NCBI RefSeq assembly: GCF_029094525.1
Contig: NZ_CP119107.1
Location: 3,038,001 to 3,102,000 of the forward strand
DNA: 64,000 nucleotides
Source: Pullulanibacillus sp. KACC 23026
GTDB taxonomy: Bacteria; Bacillota; Bacilli; Bacillales; Sporolactobacillaceae
Direction: 5' to 3'
Shown here: positions 28,274 to 37,456 of the stretch, one piece after another
Layout: every line of letters starts with the position of its first letter
Numbering within the stretch: the stretch's first letter is position 1
Program-made: the position numbers and the translations under genes
The notes under the pieces: generated by a model
Seen by the model: only the letters and a program-made list of their open reading frames with translations
Told to the model about the DNA's origin: nothing
Databases searched by the model: none

Positions 28274-28771
28274 TCATAAATCTTTATGAAAAATATAGAG
28301 CTCCCCTTTTCTTCCTAGAACTCTTTTCCCTTTATCGATAAAACCACTTTTCTTATACACATGCTGGGCAATGACATTGTTATGATTGACGGCTAAGATG
28401 ATTTCATTTTTATCCGGAAAATGCTGTTTTATAAAGGGGGTTAATAGCTTTAACGACTTAGTTGCAATGCCTTTTCCTTGATAGCTCGGCTTAACCGAGT
28501 AACCTCTTATTAGAATAGCTGATTGGTGATCGCAATAAGCCTGAACGCCTTCCCAGCCATGAAGGACAAAAAAGCCGGCTACTGCTCCATTATATAAGAT
28601 CACAATGGGATATCTGCTGGGATCCTCTTCACAGAGCTTCAAGGCATTTACTGGCAATGAGGTATATTGGCTGTGTTCTTCAGATAAATGATAGTCATAC
28701 AGGTCTCTTTTGTAGATTTCTTTATAAAAATCAAGGGTGACCCCTGCCTCTTTTTTTACTGGTGTCATCAT
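28274..28771 (-). CDS. GNAT-family N-acetyltransferase
   Basis: A 165-residue enzyme. The acetyl-CoA pyrophosphate loop is visible as SVKPSYQGKGIATKSLK (Q/RxxGxG/A), followed by LAVNHNNVIAQHVYKKSGFI, the usual C-terminal strand and helix. It transfers an acetyl group to an unknown amine. AGGAG lies 11 bases before the ATG. It is monocistronic. Confidence 0.85.
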   Translation of the reverse strand: MMTPVKKEAGVTLDFYKEIYKRDLYDYHLSEEHSQYTSLPVNALKLCEEDPSRYPIVILYNGAVAGFFVLHGWEGVQAYCDHQSAILIRGYSVKPSYQGKGIATKSLKLLTPFIKQHFPDKNEIILAVNHNNVIAQHVYKKSGFIDKGKRVLGRKGELYIFHKDL

Positions 28772-29070
28772 TTCTCTCGCTTCTCCTTTAATAGCCTTCT
28801 CTATTGGCTTAATAACTAAAATCTCCCCTCCCCAATCACGATGGGCTGCTATTTTTCAGGATTTGCTTTCATAATTTTAGTGGGCCTCCTCCTTGAAATT
28901 CATCGTGTTAGCCTGTGAAAAATCCACTTCTTTTCTTACCAGTATAAAGAAAAAATTTATTATTTTAAGCCACTCTCGCTAATTTTCGACATACTTGCGA
29001 GATTTTTTTACTGTATATTATAAGTAACAAGAATTAAAAAGCAAAACCTTGGACTCTAAGGAGGATTCGG

Positions 29071-30675
29071 ATGATTCAATCGACGATGATGTCTTTTCCA
29101 TTGACCTTGACACATTTTCTAGACCGGGCAGAGCGCTATTATGCTAAAACAGAGATTGTTTCACGCTTGCCAGATCGCTCAATCCATCGGTATACTTATG
29201 CAGCATTCGCCAAGCGTGCGAAACAGCTTGCTGAATCCCTTCTAAGAGCAGGACTGAACCCGGGTGATCGCGTTGCCACCCTGATGTGGAATCATTACGC
29301 TCATGCCGAAGCTTATTTTGGTATTCCAGCAACAGGAGGGGTCCTTCATACTTTAAATCTTCGTCTTCCTCCAAATGATATCGCTTACATTATTAATCAT
29401 GCCGAAGACCGCTTTTTAATTATTGACGACGTCCTGTTACCTCTCCTTGAACAGTTCCGCGATCAAGTCTCGTTTGAACGTATTTTTGTAGTGCCTCTTA
29501 CCGGCCAGCCCGTTAACCCTACACGCTATGAAAGCTACGAGGATTTTCTTGCGACAGCGACTGGACGCTTCCTTGCTCCTTCAATCGACGAAAATGAAGC
29601 CGCTGCTATGTGTTACACATCAGGGACAACCGGTCGTCCAAAAGGTGTTGTCTACTCCCATCGTGCCCTTGTCTTGCACACGCTCATGGAGGTGACGCCG
29701 GATGCGCTTAACCTTTCGAACCAAGATGCCATTCTTCCACTAGTCCCTATGTTTCACGTTAATGGATGGGGATTCCCTTATGCCGGAGCCATGGTTGGAG
29801 CGAAGCAAGTTTATCCAGGCCCTCATTTGGACCCAGAGAGCCTGCTCGAATTGATAGATCGTGAAGGGGTTACCGTAACAGGCGGTGTGCCAACGATTTG
29901 GTTAGGTGTCGCTGAAGCCTTAGAATGTTTTCCTAAAAGATGGAACATAAAGGGCACACGCGTTGTATCAGGAGGCGCCGCCATTCCTGAAGGCACGATT
30001 CGTAAGCTCGAAGCAAACGGATGTCACGTTCTGCATGCATGGGGCATGACCGAAACAACGCCACTCGCCAGTACCAATTTTTTAAAGAAGACTATGAACG
30101 ATCTCACTGAGGATGAGAAAATTAAGCTTAAGACCAAACAAGGAATTGCCGTCCCATTTGTTGAAGCACGTATTATGCGAGAAGAAGGTGAAGCGGCATG
30201 GGATGGTAAAGCCATGGGAGAACTTGAAGTTCGCGGCCCATGGATCACCAGCAGCTACTATCGGCAGCCCGAAACTGCTTCGAGTTTTTCTAAGGATGGC
30301 TGGCTCCGAACAGGTGATATAGCCACGATTGACGAAGAAGGTTACATTAAAATAACGGACCGGACAAAGGATCTAATCAAGTCAGGCGGCGAATGGATCA
30401 GTTCCGTTGACTTAGAGAATGCCATCATGGGCCATCCAGCCGTCGCAGAAGCCGCGGTCATTGCCATTCCCCATCCGAAATGGCAGGAACGGCCATTAGC
30501 AGCAGTCGTTCTAAAACCTGGCCAAACCGTTAGCCCAGAAGATCTATTAGCCTTTCTCGCACCACAATTTCCAAAATGGTATCTACCTGACACCATTGTC
30601 TTTATAGACGAAATCCCCCGGACCTCAACCGGCAAATTCATGAAAGCCAAACTCCGCGAACAATTTATTGGATGA
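29071..30675 (+). CDS. Acyl-CoA synthetase (AMP-forming fatty acid-CoA ligase)
   Basis: A 534-residue ANL-superfamily enzyme. Motifs: MCYTSGTTGRPKGVVYSHRA (P-loop), HAWGMTETTPLAS, GWLRTGDIATIDEEGYIKI and the C-terminal PRTSTGKFMKAKLRE with the catalytic lysine. It activates a carboxylic acid, probably a medium- or long-chain fatty acid, to the acyl-CoA through an acyl-adenylate. AAGGAGG precedes the ATG. It is a single gene, with array B5 starting about 80 bp after it. There is no FadR-type regulator nearby. Confidence 0.92.
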   Translation: MIQSTMMSFPLTLTHFLDRAERYYAKTEIVSRLPDRSIHRYTYAAFAKRAKQLAESLLRAGLNPGDRVATLMWNHYAHAEAYFGIPATGGVLHTLNLRLPPNDIAYIINHAEDRFLIIDDVLLPLLEQFRDQVSFERIFVVPLTGQPVNPTRYESYEDFLATATGRFLAPSIDENEAAAMCYTSGTTGRPKGVVYSHRALVLHTLMEVTPDALNLSNQDAILPLVPMFHVNGWGFPYAGAMVGAKQVYPGPHLDPESLLELIDREGVTVTGGVPTIWLGVAEALECFPKRWNIKGTRVVSGGAAIPEGTIRKLEANGCHVLHAWGMTETTPLASTNFLKKTMNDLTEDEKIKLKTKQGIAVPFVEARIMREEGEAAWDGKAMGELEVRGPWITSSYYRQPETASSFSKDGWLRTGDIATIDEEGYIKITDRTKDLIKSGGEWISSVDLENAIMGHPAVAEAAVIAIPHPKWQERPLAAVVLKPGQTVSPEDLLAFLAPQFPKWYLPDTIVFIDEIPRTSTGKFMKAKLREQFIG

Positions 30676-30750
30676 AACGCTGGGGTGTGGAACGCGGGGA
30701 CAGTGGGACGTGGGTGGAACGCGGGGACGGTTCTCCCGTTTCAAGTGACT
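30676..30750. repeat. Dispersed GGGGACGGTTCTC repeat
   Basis: Two tandem copies of GGAACGCGGGGAC, the second continuing into GGTTCTCCCGTTTCA. Related copies: 27194-27232, 34757-34826, 34908-34972 and 50508-50606. Confidence 0.7.
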
Positions 30751-30754
30751 ATTG

Positions 30755-32295
30755 TGACACACCTTCTCGGATTTTCGGTCAACCTTCTAGGATTTTGAGC
30801 TAACCTTCTTGGATTTTCCGACCAACCTTCTTGGATTTTTTGTTGACCTTTTAGGATTGCGCACTCTTGTCTGGGCGCAGTCCCACACCTTCTATGATTT
30901 TGAGCTAACCTTCTTGGATTTTGGACTAGCCTTCTTGGATTTTGGACTAGCCTTCTTGGATTTTGGACTAGCCTTCTTGGATTTTTTGCCGACCTTTTAG
31001 GATTGCGCTCTCTTGTCTAGGCCCAGTCCCACACCTTCTCGGATTTTCGGTCAACCTTCTAGGATTTTAAGCTAATCTTCTTGGATCTTTGACCAACCTT
31101 CTTGGATTTTTTGTTGACCTTTTAGGATTGCGCACTCTTGTCTCGGCCCAGTCCCACACCTTCTCGGATTTTTGGTCGGCCTTCTATGATTTTGAGCTAA
31201 CCTTCTTGGATCTTTTGCCGACCTTTTAAGATTGTGCACTCTTGTCTGGGCCAAGTCCCACACCTTCTCGGATTTTTGGTCGGCCTTCTAGGATTTTGAG
31301 CTAACCTTCTTGGATTTTGGACTAACCTTCTTGGATTTTTTGCCGACCTTTTAGGATTGCGCACTCTTGTCTCGGCCCAGTCCCACACCTTCTCGGATTT
31401 TTGGTCGACCTTCTAGGATTTTGAGATAACCTTCTTGGATCTTTGACCAACCTTCTTGGATTTTTTGTTGACCTTTTAGGATTGCGCACTCTTGTCTGGG
31501 CGCAGTCTCACACCTTCTCGGATTTTTGGTCGACCTTCTAGGATTTTGAGCTAACCTTCTTGGATCTTTTGCCGACCTTTTAAGATTGTGCACTCTTGTC
31601 TGGGCCCAGTCCCACACCTTCTCGGATTTTTGGTCGACCTTCTAGGATTTTGGGCTAACCTTCTTGGATTTTGGACTAGCCTTCTTGGATTTTTTGTTGA
31701 CCTTTTAGGATTGCGCTCTCTTGTTTCGGCCCAGTCCCACACCTTCTCGGATTTTTGGTCGACCTTCTATGATTTTGAGCTAACCTTCTTGGATTTTTTG
31801 TCGACCTTTTAGGATTGCGCTCTCTTGTTTCGGCCCAGTCCCACACCTTCTCGGATTTTTGGTCGACCTTCTTGGATTTTGAGCTAACCTTCTTGGATTT
31901 TTTGCCGACCTTTTAGGATTGCGCACTCTTGTCTCGGCCCAGTCCCACACCTTCTCGGATTTTTGGTCGACCTTCTATGATTTTGAGCTAACCTTCTTGG
32001 ATTTTTTGTCGACCTTTTAGGATTGCGCACTCTTGTCTGGGCGCAGTCTCACACCTTCTCGGATTTTTGGTCGACCTTCTATGATTTTGGGCTAACCTTC
32101 TTGGATTTTGGACTAGCCTTCTTGGATTTTTTGTTGACCTTTTAGAATTGCGCTCTCTTGTTTCGGCCCAGTCCCACACCTTCTCGGATTTTTGGTCAAC
32201 CTTCTCGGATTTTGAGCTAATCTTCTTGGATCTTTGACCAACCTTCTTGGATTTTTTGCCGACCTTTTAGGATTGCGCTCTCTTGCCCTGGAAGC
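30755..32295. repeat. Minisatellite array B5, 21-bp monomers in 104/125/146-bp units
   Basis: The landmark TCCCACACC recurs at 30881, 31027, 31152, 31256, 31381, 31506, 31610, 31735, 31839, 31943, 32047 and 32172, giving steps of 146, 125, 104, 125, 125, 104, 125, 104, 104, 104 and 125. Every step differs by one 21-bp monomer. Monomers read CCTTCTYGGATTTT followed by seven variable bases. The array separates convergent genes. Minus-strand frames of 60-90 codons inside it are artefacts. Confidence 0.97.
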
Positions 32296-32369
32296 GGCGC
32301 CACACTTAGACGCGCCACGCGGTTCGCTCAAAAAGCAAGTCTCTTGTTTTACGAAAACCCTTTAAGCAA

Positions 32370-32423
32370 AAAGACGTTTTGTCCGCTTCTTCATCGAAAG
32401 CGAACAAGACGTCTTTTGTATTT
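32370..32423 (-). terminator. Candidate terminator after the UvrD-like gene
   Basis: AAGACGTTTTGTCCGC and GCGAACAAGACGTCTT are inverted partners around a CTTCTTCATCGAAA loop, close to the gene's stop. Confidence 0.5.
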
Positions 32424-34723
32424 TAAAACGTTTTTATCCCTTTAACCATCTTGCTTTGGCAAAGCGGGCAATCCTTATGTTCGAGCTCTGTATCTTCATA
32501 CGTGATGATTTTTTGCCATATATGACACGAGTCACTGGTGCACAGCCAGGCCAAAAACGTTTTTTTCGGTCGCTCAGTAGAGTCCGGTTTCCCTAATTTA
32601 GTCCCTGACGCCTGACTCGTCCTCCGCTCTTTTTCCTTGACTCCCACCGTCTTATCTTGGTTCTCACCGGGGTATGCCTGCAATAAAAAGGTTGAGACGT
32701 CCGCTTTTTTCCCTCTATAAACCTTTGGTGAACTAATATAAAGCTCTTCTTGGGCTCTTGTAATCGCTACATAGCACAGTCGCCGTTCTTCTTCAGTGGC
32801 TTGATGGACAGTGTTCTTTTTATCATCTCTAACCGCCCGCTCCTCCATCTTGTTTGCTTCAAGGGCTGTACTATGCGGAAGAATCCCGTCGGACGCTCCG
32901 ATAAGATAAACCACTGGGAATTCCAAGCCTTTCGAACGATGGATCGTCATGAGAGACACGGCATCCGCTTGAACGTCCGACCTCAACTTCACCATTTCCT
33001 GATTTTTCCTGATCATATCATCTATCAACTCTACGAAGGTTGAAATTTTCTTAAACCGTTTCGCTGAAGTCTCTAATTCGTCCAAGGCTTCCTTTAGCGT
33101 TTCCTTATTAACGGTAGGGGTTTGTCGATCATTTGCTTCTAAGTATTTATCATAAAATTGACTTCTGATCTGCTTAATTGCCGTCACTGGCTCTAAATCT
33201 TTCAACCCTTTAATGAGCTTAATTCGATCGCGAATCGCGTCCTTCTGAAAGCCTTTAAGCGTATGAATGGCAGTCAAATGAATCAGAGGGTATTTTTTTG
33301 GCTGTATAGCTTCATTCTCACGGATGACCCTCATGCCTTGATCTCGATTGATGAAGAGAGTGGGTAATAGATCTTCCATTGCCTCAAAATGGTGATGATC
33401 AACGGCAAGCCTTAAATAGCTGACAACCATTTTAACCGGCCACTGCTCATAAAAGGTTTGATCGGTTGCGCCATAAGAAACGAATGGAATCCCATCAAGA
33501 GTCAGTTGCTCAAATATCGCCCGGCTGCTGCTTGCCGTCCGATGAAGAATCGCGATATCCCGATACTGACTCTTCCCTTCTAACACCTTTTCCTTAATAG
33601 CCTCAATCACCCACTCCGCCTCTTGGTCTGTATCCACCGGCCGCAAAAATTGCGGTGTGAGTGCCTCTTCCTTTGTTGACTTCAGGGTTTTCAGTTTTCT
33701 TTCTTTATTATGTTGAATGACTGTATTTCCCAGCCCGACAATGCCGTTTGGTGAGCGGTAATTAATATCAAGCGTCACTGTTTTGGCTTCAGGAAACGCC
33801 TTATCAAAGTTTAAAATAATGCCATTATTAGCTCCATTAAACGAAAAAATGGTTTGATCATCATCGCCAACCACGAAAAGATTATGCCGAGGATAAGCAA
33901 GCATTTTGACGAGTTCATACTGCAGTGGATTGGTATCCTGAAATTCATCGACCATAATATAGCGAAACCGGGCCTGCAGCATTTTTAATAAGGAAGGTGT
34001 TTCCTTCAAAAGGCGATAAGCCTCTGTTAAAATATCATCAAAATCAATTTGATCGGTCTCTCGCTTCCACGATTCATAAGCGGAGAGAATTCGCTTCACT
34101 TCTTTTTCCTCATCAGTCCGACTTGGCAAATCCTCGACGGTCAAGATGTTCATTTTATAAGAAGACAATATCGAAATCAGTGTCTCAGGCTGATAAGTAT
34201 CCTCAACACCCATTTTTTTCAAAATTTGCTTAATCGTAATCTGCTTAACACGCTCATTGCTTAATATCTTTTGATTAAAGCCTCTGCTTCGAATTATCTT
34301 CAAGAAAAAGGAATGGAAGGTTCTTGCCTCAACCTGAGTTGCCTTTTGTCTGGTTAACCCTGGCAGTTTCGCAATCCTCTCCTTCATCTCCCCTGCTGCT
34401 TTCGATGTAAAGGTGACAAGCAATATATTCCGCGGGTCCACATTATGGATCGCCATTAAATAGCCTGTCCGACACACCAGTACAGAGGTTTTCCCCGTTC
34501 CTGCCCCCGCTAACGTTAACAGCGGTCCCTCATAATGCCGAACCGCTTCAATTTGAGGCTTGTTTAAAAAGATACCTGTCTCCTCAAGAGATCGAAAATA
34601 AACAGCATCCCATTCAGACTCACTAACCAACTGCCTGCTCGTCTGACTATCCGCCAACTCCGCGCGCGGAACCACACTCCCGGGCGCCCCCATTGGCCTA
34701 CAAAAAAATCGCTTCTTCTCCAT
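32423..34723 (-). CDS. UvrD/PcrA-like superfamily 1 DNA helicase (YjcD-like)
   Basis: A 766-residue helicase. Motifs: Q-motif LNKPQIEAVRHYEGPLLTL, Walker A AGAGTGKTS, VDEFQDTNPLQYEL (motif II), GDDDQTIFSFNGA, NYRSPNGIV and VSLMTIHRSKGLEFPVV. After the helicase core a low-complexity linker leads to a C-terminal C..(5)..C and CPLC zinc-binding-like module. It is shorter in its 2B domain than PcrA and resembles Bacillus YjcD. Role: 3'-5' unwinding in repair or recombination, inferred. AGGTGATG precedes the ATG. It is monocistronic. Confidence 0.9.
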   Translation of the reverse strand: MEKKRFFCRPMGAPGSVVPRAELADSQTSRQLVSESEWDAVYFRSLEETGIFLNKPQIEAVRHYEGPLLTLAGAGTGKTSVLVCRTGYLMAIHNVDPRNILLVTFTSKAAGEMKERIAKLPGLTRQKATQVEARTFHSFFLKIIRSRGFNQKILSNERVKQITIKQILKKMGVEDTYQPETLISILSSYKMNILTVEDLPSRTDEEKEVKRILSAYESWKRETDQIDFDDILTEAYRLLKETPSLLKMLQARFRYIMVDEFQDTNPLQYELVKMLAYPRHNLFVVGDDDQTIFSFNGANNGIILNFDKAFPEAKTVTLDINYRSPNGIVGLGNTVIQHNKERKLKTLKSTKEEALTPQFLRPVDTDQEAEWVIEAIKEKVLEGKSQYRDIAILHRTASSSRAIFEQLTLDGIPFVSYGATDQTFYEQWPVKMVVSYLRLAVDHHHFEAMEDLLPTLFINRDQGMRVIRENEAIQPKKYPLIHLTAIHTLKGFQKDAIRDRIKLIKGLKDLEPVTAIKQIRSQFYDKYLEANDRQTPTVNKETLKEALDELETSAKRFKKISTFVELIDDMIRKNQEMVKLRSDVQADAVSLMTIHRSKGLEFPVVYLIGASDGILPHSTALEANKMEERAVRDDKKNTVHQATEEERRLCYVAITRAQEELYISSPKVYRGKKADVSTFLLQAYPGENQDKTVGVKEKERRTSQASGTKLGKPDSTERPKKTFLAWLCTSDSCHIWQKIITYEDTELEHKDCPLCQSKMVKGIKTF

Positions 34724-34756
34724 TGAATCATCACCTGCAGACTATTTTACCACGAA

Positions 34757-34972
34757 ACTTTGAAACACAGGGACGGTTCTTTCGTTTCATTCCTCTGAAA
34801 CACAGGGACGGTTCTCGCGTTTCACCCTTTATCGGCAAAGTTAAAAAGGATCTTGCCTAATTAGCCATATATATTTCATAAGGGTGAGAACAACCTTGAT
34901 TCTGGGGAAAAATGAAACAGGAGAACCGTCCCCGCGTTCCCCCCGCGTCCCCCCGCGTTTCACTTGTTCCGT
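34757..34972. repeat. Two clusters of the GGGACGGTTCTC dispersed repeat
   Basis: At 34757-34826 two direct copies of GAAACACAGGGACGGTTCT lie in tandem. At 34908-34972 the element is inverted (GGAGAACCGTCCCCGCG) and followed by extra CCCCGCG units. The two clusters could pair as a long hairpin upstream of the helicase gene. Confidence 0.65.
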
Positions 34973-34992
34973 TATTTCGAGGATGGTATAAT
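34964..34992 (+). promoter_or_regulatory. Promoter of the predicted antitoxin RNA
   Basis: TTGTTC at 34964-34969 and TATAAT at 34987-34992 with an ideal 17-bp spacer. Expected start near 34999. Confidence 0.65.
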
Positions 34993-34998
34993 AATATA

Positions 34999-35138
34999 AA
35001 AATTTGAGTAAATTAAATAAGGCCACAGCGGGAACTGTGGCCTCACTGATAAGCGATTCCCCCAGGGGGTCGGCTATCCGAGAGAATAGACCTCACCCTA
35101 ATTTACTTGTTGAGGGCAATAGGGGGGTCTATTTTTTA
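34999..35138 (+). ncRNA. Predicted type I antitoxin RNA
   Basis: Inferred transcript of about 140 nt from the promoter at 34964-34992 to a terminator: AATAGACC (35084-35091) pairs with GGTCTATT before six Ts that overlap the last codons of the toxin gene on the other strand. It carries GGCCTCAC near 35037 and ACCTCACCC near 35089. Both are complementary to the GGGTGAGGCC around the toxin ribosome site, so it could block toxin translation in addition to pairing with the toxin mRNA 3' end. The architecture resembles Fst/RNAII and TxpA/RatA loci. The RNA itself is a prediction. Confidence 0.6.
35015..35048 (-). terminator. Terminator of the toxin mRNA
   Basis: GGCCACAG and CTGTGGCC form a perfect stem around CGGGAA (TTCCCG on the minus strand). 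Leftward transcription then meets TTATTTAATTT. Confidence 0.65.
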
Positions 35139-35218
35139 TTGATCATGGATGTGATCAACGCGAGCATTGCAATCAGGAGCGTGCCGAAACTAGACAGCAA
35201 CGTCAAAACCTCATACAT
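35129..35218 (-). CDS. Type I toxin, putative holin-like (Hol_Tox/TxpA family), 29 residues
   Basis: A 29-residue peptide beginning MYEVLTLLSSFGTLL and ending ITSMINKK. It has one membrane-spanning helix, a charged tail, and the MxxYEvL.LmisFgtLi opening typical of putative holin-like toxins of Firmicutes. GGGGGTGAGG lies about 11 bases before the ATG. The GGGG part of it can pair with CCCC in a UUUCGAAA-loop hairpin (35235-35254), a 5' hairpin that would hide the ribosome site. Such toxins insert into the membrane and are silenced by an overlapping antisense RNA. Confidence 0.8.
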   Translation of the reverse strand: MYEVLTLLSSFGTLLIAMLALITSMINKK

Positions 35219-35234
35219 ACTCAGTGGGCCTCAC

Positions 35235-35254
35235 CCCCTTTCGAAAGAGGGGTT
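35235..35254 (-). promoter_or_regulatory. Ribosome-site-sequestering hairpin of the toxin mRNA
   Basis: CCCCTTTCGAAAGAGGGG folds on itself; on the toxin strand the G-rich arm overlaps the Shine-Dalgarno region. Confidence 0.6.
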
Positions 35255-35289
35255 AGCCGACCACCCTATTCAGTTCGCTTATCTATTCT

Positions 35290-35318
35290 ATTATACCCAT
35301 AAACTTCCACAAAACAAA
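35290..35318 (-). promoter_or_regulatory. Promoter of the toxin gene
   Basis: On the minus strand TTGTTT (complement of 35312-35317) and TATAAT (complement of 35290-35295) lie 16 bp apart, with TGGG before the -10. Predicted start near 35283, giving a 65-base leader. Confidence 0.6.
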
Positions 35319-35543
35319 CACACGTTCTCTCACCTTTTTCTATCAAAATCCTACAAATTCATACAATAGCTTTTCACGCCTCTTTTTCAGCGTTAAGCGA
35401 ATCATGCCTAGCACCATTGTTCTCCATTAACAATAGGAAGATAGCCTCTTCTGACAAATCTCTTACACTGTTCCTTTAGTATAATCACCTGAATGAAATC
35501 CACGCAAAAAAAATGACATCATTTTTTGATCTGCTAACCTGCA

Positions 35544-36209
35544 TTAATATTTGGTTGCAACCATGTCGCCTTTCTCATCCACTGACACCACTGTTCGATC
35601 CACAAGTTCAACTCGTACAGGATGACTTTCAGCTTTTTTATCAGAAAAGAACCAAACGCGCCCAATTGGTCCAACAAGGAAGTAGACATCAGGACTGCCG
35701 ATAAAATTTAAGGAGGTCTCGCTTAATGGCCCTTCATCTATGTGGGTAAAACCTAAATTCACGAGTACCCCTCCCGTTCGAACAACCTGATTTACTGTAA
35801 GATTGATCTCACTAATTTCAATAATTTCATCAATTGAGAACGCGTCAGCCTCTGCGTGAAAACAATTTCGAGCATAAAACTCCACAATATTACCAGCTGG
35901 GTCCTCAAAGTAAATCGATCTTCCTCGGTTAAAAGTAACTTCATCCGCCCCTTTGTCCCGATTCAACTTCACCCTTTTTTCGGCCCATTTTTTGGCAGAC
36001 AAAAACAATTCAGCCGGAATTGTAAAAGCAAAGTGATAAAAAGGCTTTCTAACTCCTTGTTCGTTTATAAAGGTCAACTCACTCTTTCCTGCCTGAATGG
36101 TAAACGCAGAAACGTCATCACTCACTAGCTTAAAGCCTAAGCCATTCAGGTAAAATTCTTTCATTTCTTTGAGTTTATGTGTCATAAGCGTTACTTTTCT
36201 TATCTCCAT
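35544..36209 (-). CDS. VOC (glyoxalase/bleomycin resistance) family protein
   Basis: A 221-residue protein. IRKVTLMTHKLKEMKEFYLN opens the first beta-alpha-beta-beta-beta module, and SIYFEDPAGNIVEFYAR is its terminal strand with the usual metal-ligand glutamate. A second, more divergent half follows. The frame is open for 87 codons more, but GGAGG seven bases before the ATG at 36209 and the conserved opening decide the start. The upstream extension is antisense to the SASP-like gene. Substrate unknown. Confidence 0.8.
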   Translation of the reverse strand: MEIRKVTLMTHKLKEMKEFYLNGLGFKLVSDDVSAFTIQAGKSELTFINEQGVRKPFYHFAFTIPAELFLSAKKWAEKRVKLNRDKGADEVTFNRGRSIYFEDPAGNIVEFYARNCFHAEADAFSIDEIIEISEINLTVNQVVRTGGVLVNLGFTHIDEGPLSETSLNFIGSPDVYFLVGPIGRVWFFSDKKAESHPVRVELVDRTVVSVDEKGDMVATKY

Positions 36210-36305
36210 TAAAATCCCTCCAATACTGACCTCTTTGTCATTCATACTGCGAGATCTTTTGTAGATAATAATGTTAAGAAACCAAAAATGATGAGGAGGG
36301 TTTGT

Positions 36306-36464
36306 ATGCCGCAAAATAAACAAGCTAAAGGTAATCCCGGTTCTATGATGAATCCTGAATATGCTGGGACGAATGCCCAAAAGGTAAAAAAGCAAATTAA
36401 AAAAGATATTAACGAAGGAGAAGGCGCGATGACGTCTCGAGAAGCTGGAGCGATGCGCGATTAA
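36306..36464 (+). CDS. Small gamma-type SASP-like protein, 52 residues
   Basis: A 52-residue protein with AGGAGG upstream of its ATG. It opens MPQNKQAKGNPGSM and contains EYAGTNAQKVKKQIKKD, matching the NAQxVrkQ repeat of gamma-type small acid-soluble spore proteins (SspE), which store amino acids in the spore core. It has a single repeat rather than the two or three seen in SspE, so the assignment is by motif and composition. It is divergent from the VOC gene with a 96-bp gap. It is too short for many gene finders and is overlapped by an open frame on the other strand. Confidence 0.65.
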   Translation: MPQNKQAKGNPGSMMNPEYAGTNAQKVKKQIKKDINEGEGAMTSREAGAMRD

Positions 36465-37137
36465 ATACATTGCAATACTGGACTTAAGCTTGTCTTACAT
36501 GAGCTAACGTTTCTACTCCGCCATTCAAATGATGGTTGCTAGTTTTTTGTGGGGATTATAGGTAAGGAAAATGAAGGGAAGCTAGAACAGGAAAATGTCA
36601 AAATCGAACAGACAACTCAAATATGTCTGTTCTAAAAGATGGATTCCATTTTGACAACAAATTTTTTTAAATGAAAAGAGGTTAGGATTTAACTGTCTCA
36701 AGAATCTTGCCTTGATTAAGGAATGGACCAACTTCATCCACAACCAATTGCTTTTCTTTGTAAAAATTTTAAGCCCCTGAAAGATAAGCTTAATTGGGAT
36801 GTCTAGGTCATTAAGGTTATCCATTCATTTGGTGATGGCACCCGTAAAATGCGCCATAAGAGACTATTTTGACTAATCCTAACCTCAAAGCACCTCAAAT
36901 GGATGCTTTAAAATTAAAGTATTAAATGACTTATACGTGGTATCAGCCCCGCCTACGCTAAATACCTTGATGACCACTAGTGTCATCCAACCTAAATTTA
37001 TTATAATTGAAATCGCTTACAATTTCAATACAAAATTTAAAAATTCCGCTTAAAATTTGTAAAAAACTCTCTGAATCCCGCTATATACAACGACAATAGG
37101 CACACCTAAATTGACCATTAATGAAACGTATAATGCA
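36465..37137. other. Gene-poor AT-rich interval
   Basis: No well-supported gene. A minus-strand frame at 36582-36824 might be the two halves of a frameshifted small gene (see rejected items). Otherwise nothing recognisable. Confidence 0.4.
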
Positions 37138-37167
37138 GAAGACGGCCTATTATAAGGCCGTCTTTCA
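37138..37167. terminator. Terminator of the 47-residue protein gene
   Basis: AGACGGCC and GGCCGTCT form a perfect stem around a TATTATAA loop; it lies right after the stop on the minus strand. Confidence 0.65.
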
Positions 37168-37170
37168 AGG

Positions 37171-37314
37171 TCAACTGTCGATTTGATTTTTCTTTTTTTT
37201 CCCTTCCTCACGATTCAAGCCATTATCGGTCGGAATATTATCACTCGTATTACGCTCCGCATAAGCAATTTGTTCTGTTAATTTTTCATCGTAATTTTTT
37301 GCCTCATGATCCAT
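37171..37314 (-). CDS. Small hydrophilic protein, 47 residues
   Basis: Begins MDHEAKNYDEKLTEQIAYAE, ends with a lysine-rich tail KKKKNQIDS. It is entirely hydrophilic and probably disordered or helical. A GGAGGGGG site precedes the ATG and a strong hairpin follows the stop, which is why I call it a gene. No family recognised; size and composition would suit a small spore protein, but that is speculation. Confidence 0.55.
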   Translation of the reverse strand: MDHEAKNYDEKLTEQIAYAERNTSDNIPTDNGLNREEGKKKKNQIDS

Positions 37315-37456
37315 GAAATAGCCCCCTCCTGCTCAGCTAATTAAAGTTCTCTATGTAAAATGCCTAACTTGGCTGCCAAATATTCATCCTATTGGTAATA
37401 ACCGTTGCCATAAATTTTTCAAAAAGAGGGAAAGCCCCTCCATAAAAATAGCATCC

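Noticed and set aside
30809-32331. Many 60-90-codon frames in array B5
   Set aside because: Translated monomers of a 21-bp repeat (seven codons), with no starts supported by ribosome sites.
36582-36824. Minus-strand 80-codon frame, possibly a frameshifted small gene
   Set aside because: Two adjacent phases give plausible pieces (MDNLNDLDIPIKLIFQGLK and LVVDEVGPFLNQGKILETV) broken at an A/T run, but no ribosome site or homologue is known to me.
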